64,000 nucleotides of DNA, taken from Agromyces bracchium (GTDB lineage: Bacteria > Actinomycetota > Actinomycetes > Actinomycetales > Microbacteriaceae). The stretch lies in NCBI RefSeq assembly GCF_009709675.1, contig NZ_WMLB01000037.1:1-64000 (forward strand). Reading direction: 5' to 3'. A program made the position numbers and the translations under genes. The notes beneath the pieces were generated by a model that was given only the letters and a program-made list of their open reading frames with translations, searched no databases and was not told the DNA's origin. Shown here in pieces: positions 61,955 through 64,000 of this stretch. The stretch's first letter is position 1; each line of letters opens with the position of its first letter.

Positions 61955-62011
61955 GCCCGCGTGCGCGACCCGCCGGCACGCGGCTCGGCGGCGTCCGTCG
62001 ACGCCGGTCGG

Positions 62012-63256
62012 TCAGGCCGCTCCGCGGGCCGTCGGCCTGAGGTCGAGCGCGCGAGCGCGGACCGCAGCGAGCGCGTGCTCGATCGCCCCCGCCGTCACGC
62101 AGCCCTCTCCGAGCATCGAAGTCCGCAGTTCGGGCGCGCTCGGGTCGGCGCTCTCCTCGATCATCCGCGCGGCCGCGTCGATGACCATCGGGAGGGACCG
62201 GCTGGCCGCGCCGCTGACGATGATGCGGTCGACGTCGAGGAGGTCGCCGAGCACGAGGCAGATCCGGGCGAGTCGCGCCGCCAGGCGGTCGACGATCTCG
62301 ACGGCCGCGGGGTCGCCCGCGAGCGCGGCCGTGCCGACCTGCGCCTCGTCGAGCGCTCGCGGGTCGAGGCGCCCGAGTGGGCTGTCGGGGTCGACGCCGG
62401 CGTGCACGGCCTCCGAGGCCCATCGCCGGGCGAGCAGGGCGAGCCCGTCGGGCGAACCCACGCCGTCGACGTGGTCGAGGAATCGGAGTTCGCCGGCCCC
62501 TCCGCGCCGACCGCGGACGAGCCGCCCGTCGATCATGAGGCCCGCGCCGAGGCCCTCGCCGACGATGAGGGCGATGAAGGAGTCGACGTCGCGTCCGCCG
62601 CCGCCCGGGGCCGAACGCTCGGCGATGGCCGCGAGGTTCGCGTCGTTCTCGACGACGACGATCTCGGCGTCGCCCGCGAACAGCTCGGCGTACCCGGGGT
62701 TGGTCAGGTTCCAGAACCAGTCGTCGGCCGGCGAGGCGCCGTCGGCGTCGACCGGTGCCGGGACGGCGACCGCGATGGCGACGACGTCCTCGGCGGCGAC
62801 TCCGGCCGCGCGCCGGGCCTCCTCGACGGTCGTCCGCGCGAGCGCGCGCCGCTCGTCGGCGTCGGCGAGTCGCTCCGTCTGCCCGGGCTCCACCGCGGCG
62901 ATCGAGGCGGAGCGTCGGGCCAGGGGAGTGCCGCGCAGGTCGGCGACCGTCGCGGAGACGTGGTCGTATCCGGCGTCGAGGCCGACGACGACGGCGGCAC
63001 GTTCGCGGAGCGAGTACCGGCGCGCCGGGCGTCCCTTCGTGTAGGTGCCGAACGCCCGTGCATCCTCGAGCTCGGTCAGCCACCCCATGCGCACGAGCTC
63101 GTCGCACAGCCCGATCACGGTCGACCGGGTGAGCCCGGTCTCGGTCATCACGTCGGCGGCCGTGAAGGCGCCCGCCTGCCATGCGTGCTCGAGGACCCGG
63201 CGCGCGTTGACGCGCCGAAGCACCTGAGGTGACGTCGCGACGTCGTTCTCGCCCAT
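62012..63256 (-). CDS. ROK-family transcriptional repressor, second in window
   Basis: A 414-residue protein. Winged HTH: NARRVLEHAWQAGAFTAADVMTETGLTRSTVIGLCDELVRMGWL. The ROK domain has VVVGLDAGYDHVSATVADLRG and IVGEGLGAGLMIDGRLVRGRRGGAGELRFL. The zinc cysteine cluster is missing. I prefer ATG 63256, with AAAGG upstream, to an ATG at 63286 that has no site. It is divergent from a sugar-binding lipoprotein gene, with inverted repeats between, so it likely controls that transporter. Confidence 0.88.
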   Translation of the reverse strand: MGENDVATSPQVLRRVNARRVLEHAWQAGAFTAADVMTETGLTRSTVIGLCDELVRMGWLTELEDARAFGTYTKGRPARRYSLRERAAVVVGLDAGYDHVSATVADLRGTPLARRSASIAAVEPGQTERLADADERRALARTTVEEARRAAGVAAEDVVAIAVAVPAPVDADGASPADDWFWNLTNPGYAELFAGDAEIVVVENDANLAAIAERSAPGGGGRDVDSFIALIVGEGLGAGLMIDGRLVRGRRGGAGELRFLDHVDGVGSPDGLALLARRWASEAVHAGVDPDSPLGRLDPRALDEAQVGTAALAGDPAAVEIVDRLAARLARICLVLGDLLDVDRIIVSGAASRSLPMVIDAAARMIEESADPSAPELRTSMLGEGCVTAGAIEHALAAVRARALDLRPTARGAA

Positions 63257-63287
63257 GCCCTTGACCTTTCCCGATCCCTCCGTCATT

Positions 63288-63322
63288 ATTTACGACACAG
63301 AGTAAATCTACATCCTAGATTT
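63288..63322. promoter_or_regulatory. ROK operators between regulator and binding-protein genes
   Basis: ATTTAC (63288-63293) with GTAAAT (63302-63307), and AAATCTA (63304-63310) with TAGATTT (63316-63322): two perfect, overlapping inverted repeats in an A+T-rich patch. They fit repression of both divergent genes. Confidence 0.7.
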
Positions 63323-63382
63323 AATTCCGTCAGGGTCGACGCGCTGCCACGTGTCGCCCTCGAGATCCAGGGGAGACGACGA

Positions 63383-64000
63383 CGTGCCTCGTACCGCGAC
63401 CACCAGACCCGCATCGGCCCGGGGCCGGGCGCCGCTCGCCGCCGCCGCCGCGGTCGCCACGGCGCTCGCGTTCGCCGGCTGCGGCTCCGCCGGCGGCGGA
63501 ACCGCCGACATCACCTTCCACATGTCCAAGCCCGAGGCCATCCCGTACTTCAGGGCCCTCGTCGACGACTTCAACGCCGCGCAGGACGACGTCCGCGTCA
63601 CCCTCGATACCGCGTCGAACCTCTCGGCGGGGTTCCTCCGCGGCAACCCGCCCGACGTCGGGCTGCTCAACTACAACTACGAGATGGCGCGGTTCATGGA
63701 GCGCGGCGCGCTCTCCGATCTCTCCGACATGCCCGAGGCCGACCGCATCCGACCCGAGGTGCAGGAGCTCGTCGACCAGTACGCCACGTACCCCGGCCGC
63801 ACGAGCGTCCTGCCGTACTCGGTCGCCGCGGCATCCGTCATCTACAACGTGGAGATCTTCGAGGAGAACGGCATCGAGGTCCCGACGACCTGGGACGAGC
63901 TGATCGCGGTGTGCGACGAGCTCGAGACGGCCGGCGTGACGCCGATCTACAGCACGTTCAAGGACCCGTGGACGCTCGGTCAGGGGCTCTTCGACTACGC
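63383..64000 (+). CDS. ABC transporter sugar-binding lipoprotein (runs off window end)
   Basis: The frame is open from GTG 63383 to the window end, 206 codons so far. A signal peptide with lipobox FAGC (AAAAAVATALAFAGCGS) is followed by a type II (maltose-type) binding fold: ITFHMSKPEAIPYFRALVDDFNAAQDDVRVTLD, NPPDVGLLNYNYEMARFMERG, and VIYNVEIFEENGIEVPTTWDELIAVCDELETAGVTPIY. A GGGGAGA site precedes the start. The family is different from the ribose-type protein at 18189. Permease genes should follow outside the window. It is controlled by the divergent ROK protein. Confidence 0.88.

Noticed and set aside
59820-63182. One 1120-residue protein covering 59820-63182 on the minus strand
   Set aside because: Only the last 423 residues (exported EEP protein with its own signal peptide and ribosome site) are real; the upstream part is antisense or out of frame to the mycothiol enzyme and ROK genes.

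Overview
The window is about 70% G+C actinobacterial chromosome, most likely from the family Microbacteriaceae (an Agromyces-like organism is my guess). The reasons are GTG starts and 4-base gene overlaps throughout, leaderless-looking -10/start pairs, a mycothiol-dependent maleylpyruvate isomerase family protein, an HspR-type HAIR operator, an ATP-dependent DNA ligase, and the very frequent word GGATGCCG/CGGCATCC. I saw no tRNA, rRNA, CRISPR array, prophage or transposase gene.

Layout. 1-300 is the tail of a LacI regulator. 300-3790 is a visibly lower-G+C block (31 of 60 bases in 1381-1440, against 42 of 60 in 14041-14100) that holds a coupled operon of XRE regulator, soluble Ser/Thr kinase and TPR protein. 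3839-6527 is a ClpC-like unfoldase gene with a SigH-like promoter, a HAIR operator and an in-frame repeat element. 6.6-14.0 kb holds the antitoxin-like half of a broken toxin-antitoxin pair, a TetR/SRPBCC pair, a DUF2306-sensor kinase-response regulator operon, a methyltransferase and several repeat families. 14.0-16.7 kb has a large arylsulfatase.

16.8-25.4 kb is a complete sugar-type catabolic locus. A ROK repressor is divergent from a lipoprotein binding protein, a Php-type metallohydrolase, a ROK kinase, an ABC permease, a YhfX-like PLP enzyme, an ABC ATPase and a SIS-domain protein, mostly with 4-base overlaps. 25.4-29.2 kb carries an NTF2-like protein, a glycosyltransferase with its TetR regulator, a Nei/Fpg glycosylase and a small NYN-like protein. 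29.3-34.4 kb is a second catabolic locus under a FadR-type regulator (Rossmann/SAF oxidoreductase, MHS-family transporter, four-carbon acid sugar kinase). It is followed by a TetR/zinc alcohol dehydrogenase pair.

36-50 kb is a mosaic of small housekeeping and detoxification genes (GNAT, DUF2306, thioredoxin-reductase-like, VOC proteins, ACC deaminase with a GntR regulator, hemerythrin, secreted intradiol-dioxygenase-fold lipoprotein, DNA ligase, DHFR-like reductase). 51-55.7 kb is a two-component system and a large LuxR-ATPase regulator. 55.7-64 kb has a methyltransferase, a histidine phosphatase, an alpha/beta hydrolase with a divergent TetR, a secreted endonuclease/phosphatase-family protein, a mycothiol-dependent enzyme, and a second ROK regulator divergent from a sugar-binding lipoprotein that runs off the end of the window.

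The best candidates for undescribed biology are the kinase/TPR/XRE island, the Php-YhfX-SIS transporter operon of unknown substrate, the repeat elements that enter coding sequence (in the Clp gene and at a TetR stop codon), and the 87-bp tandem repeat inside a histidine kinase.
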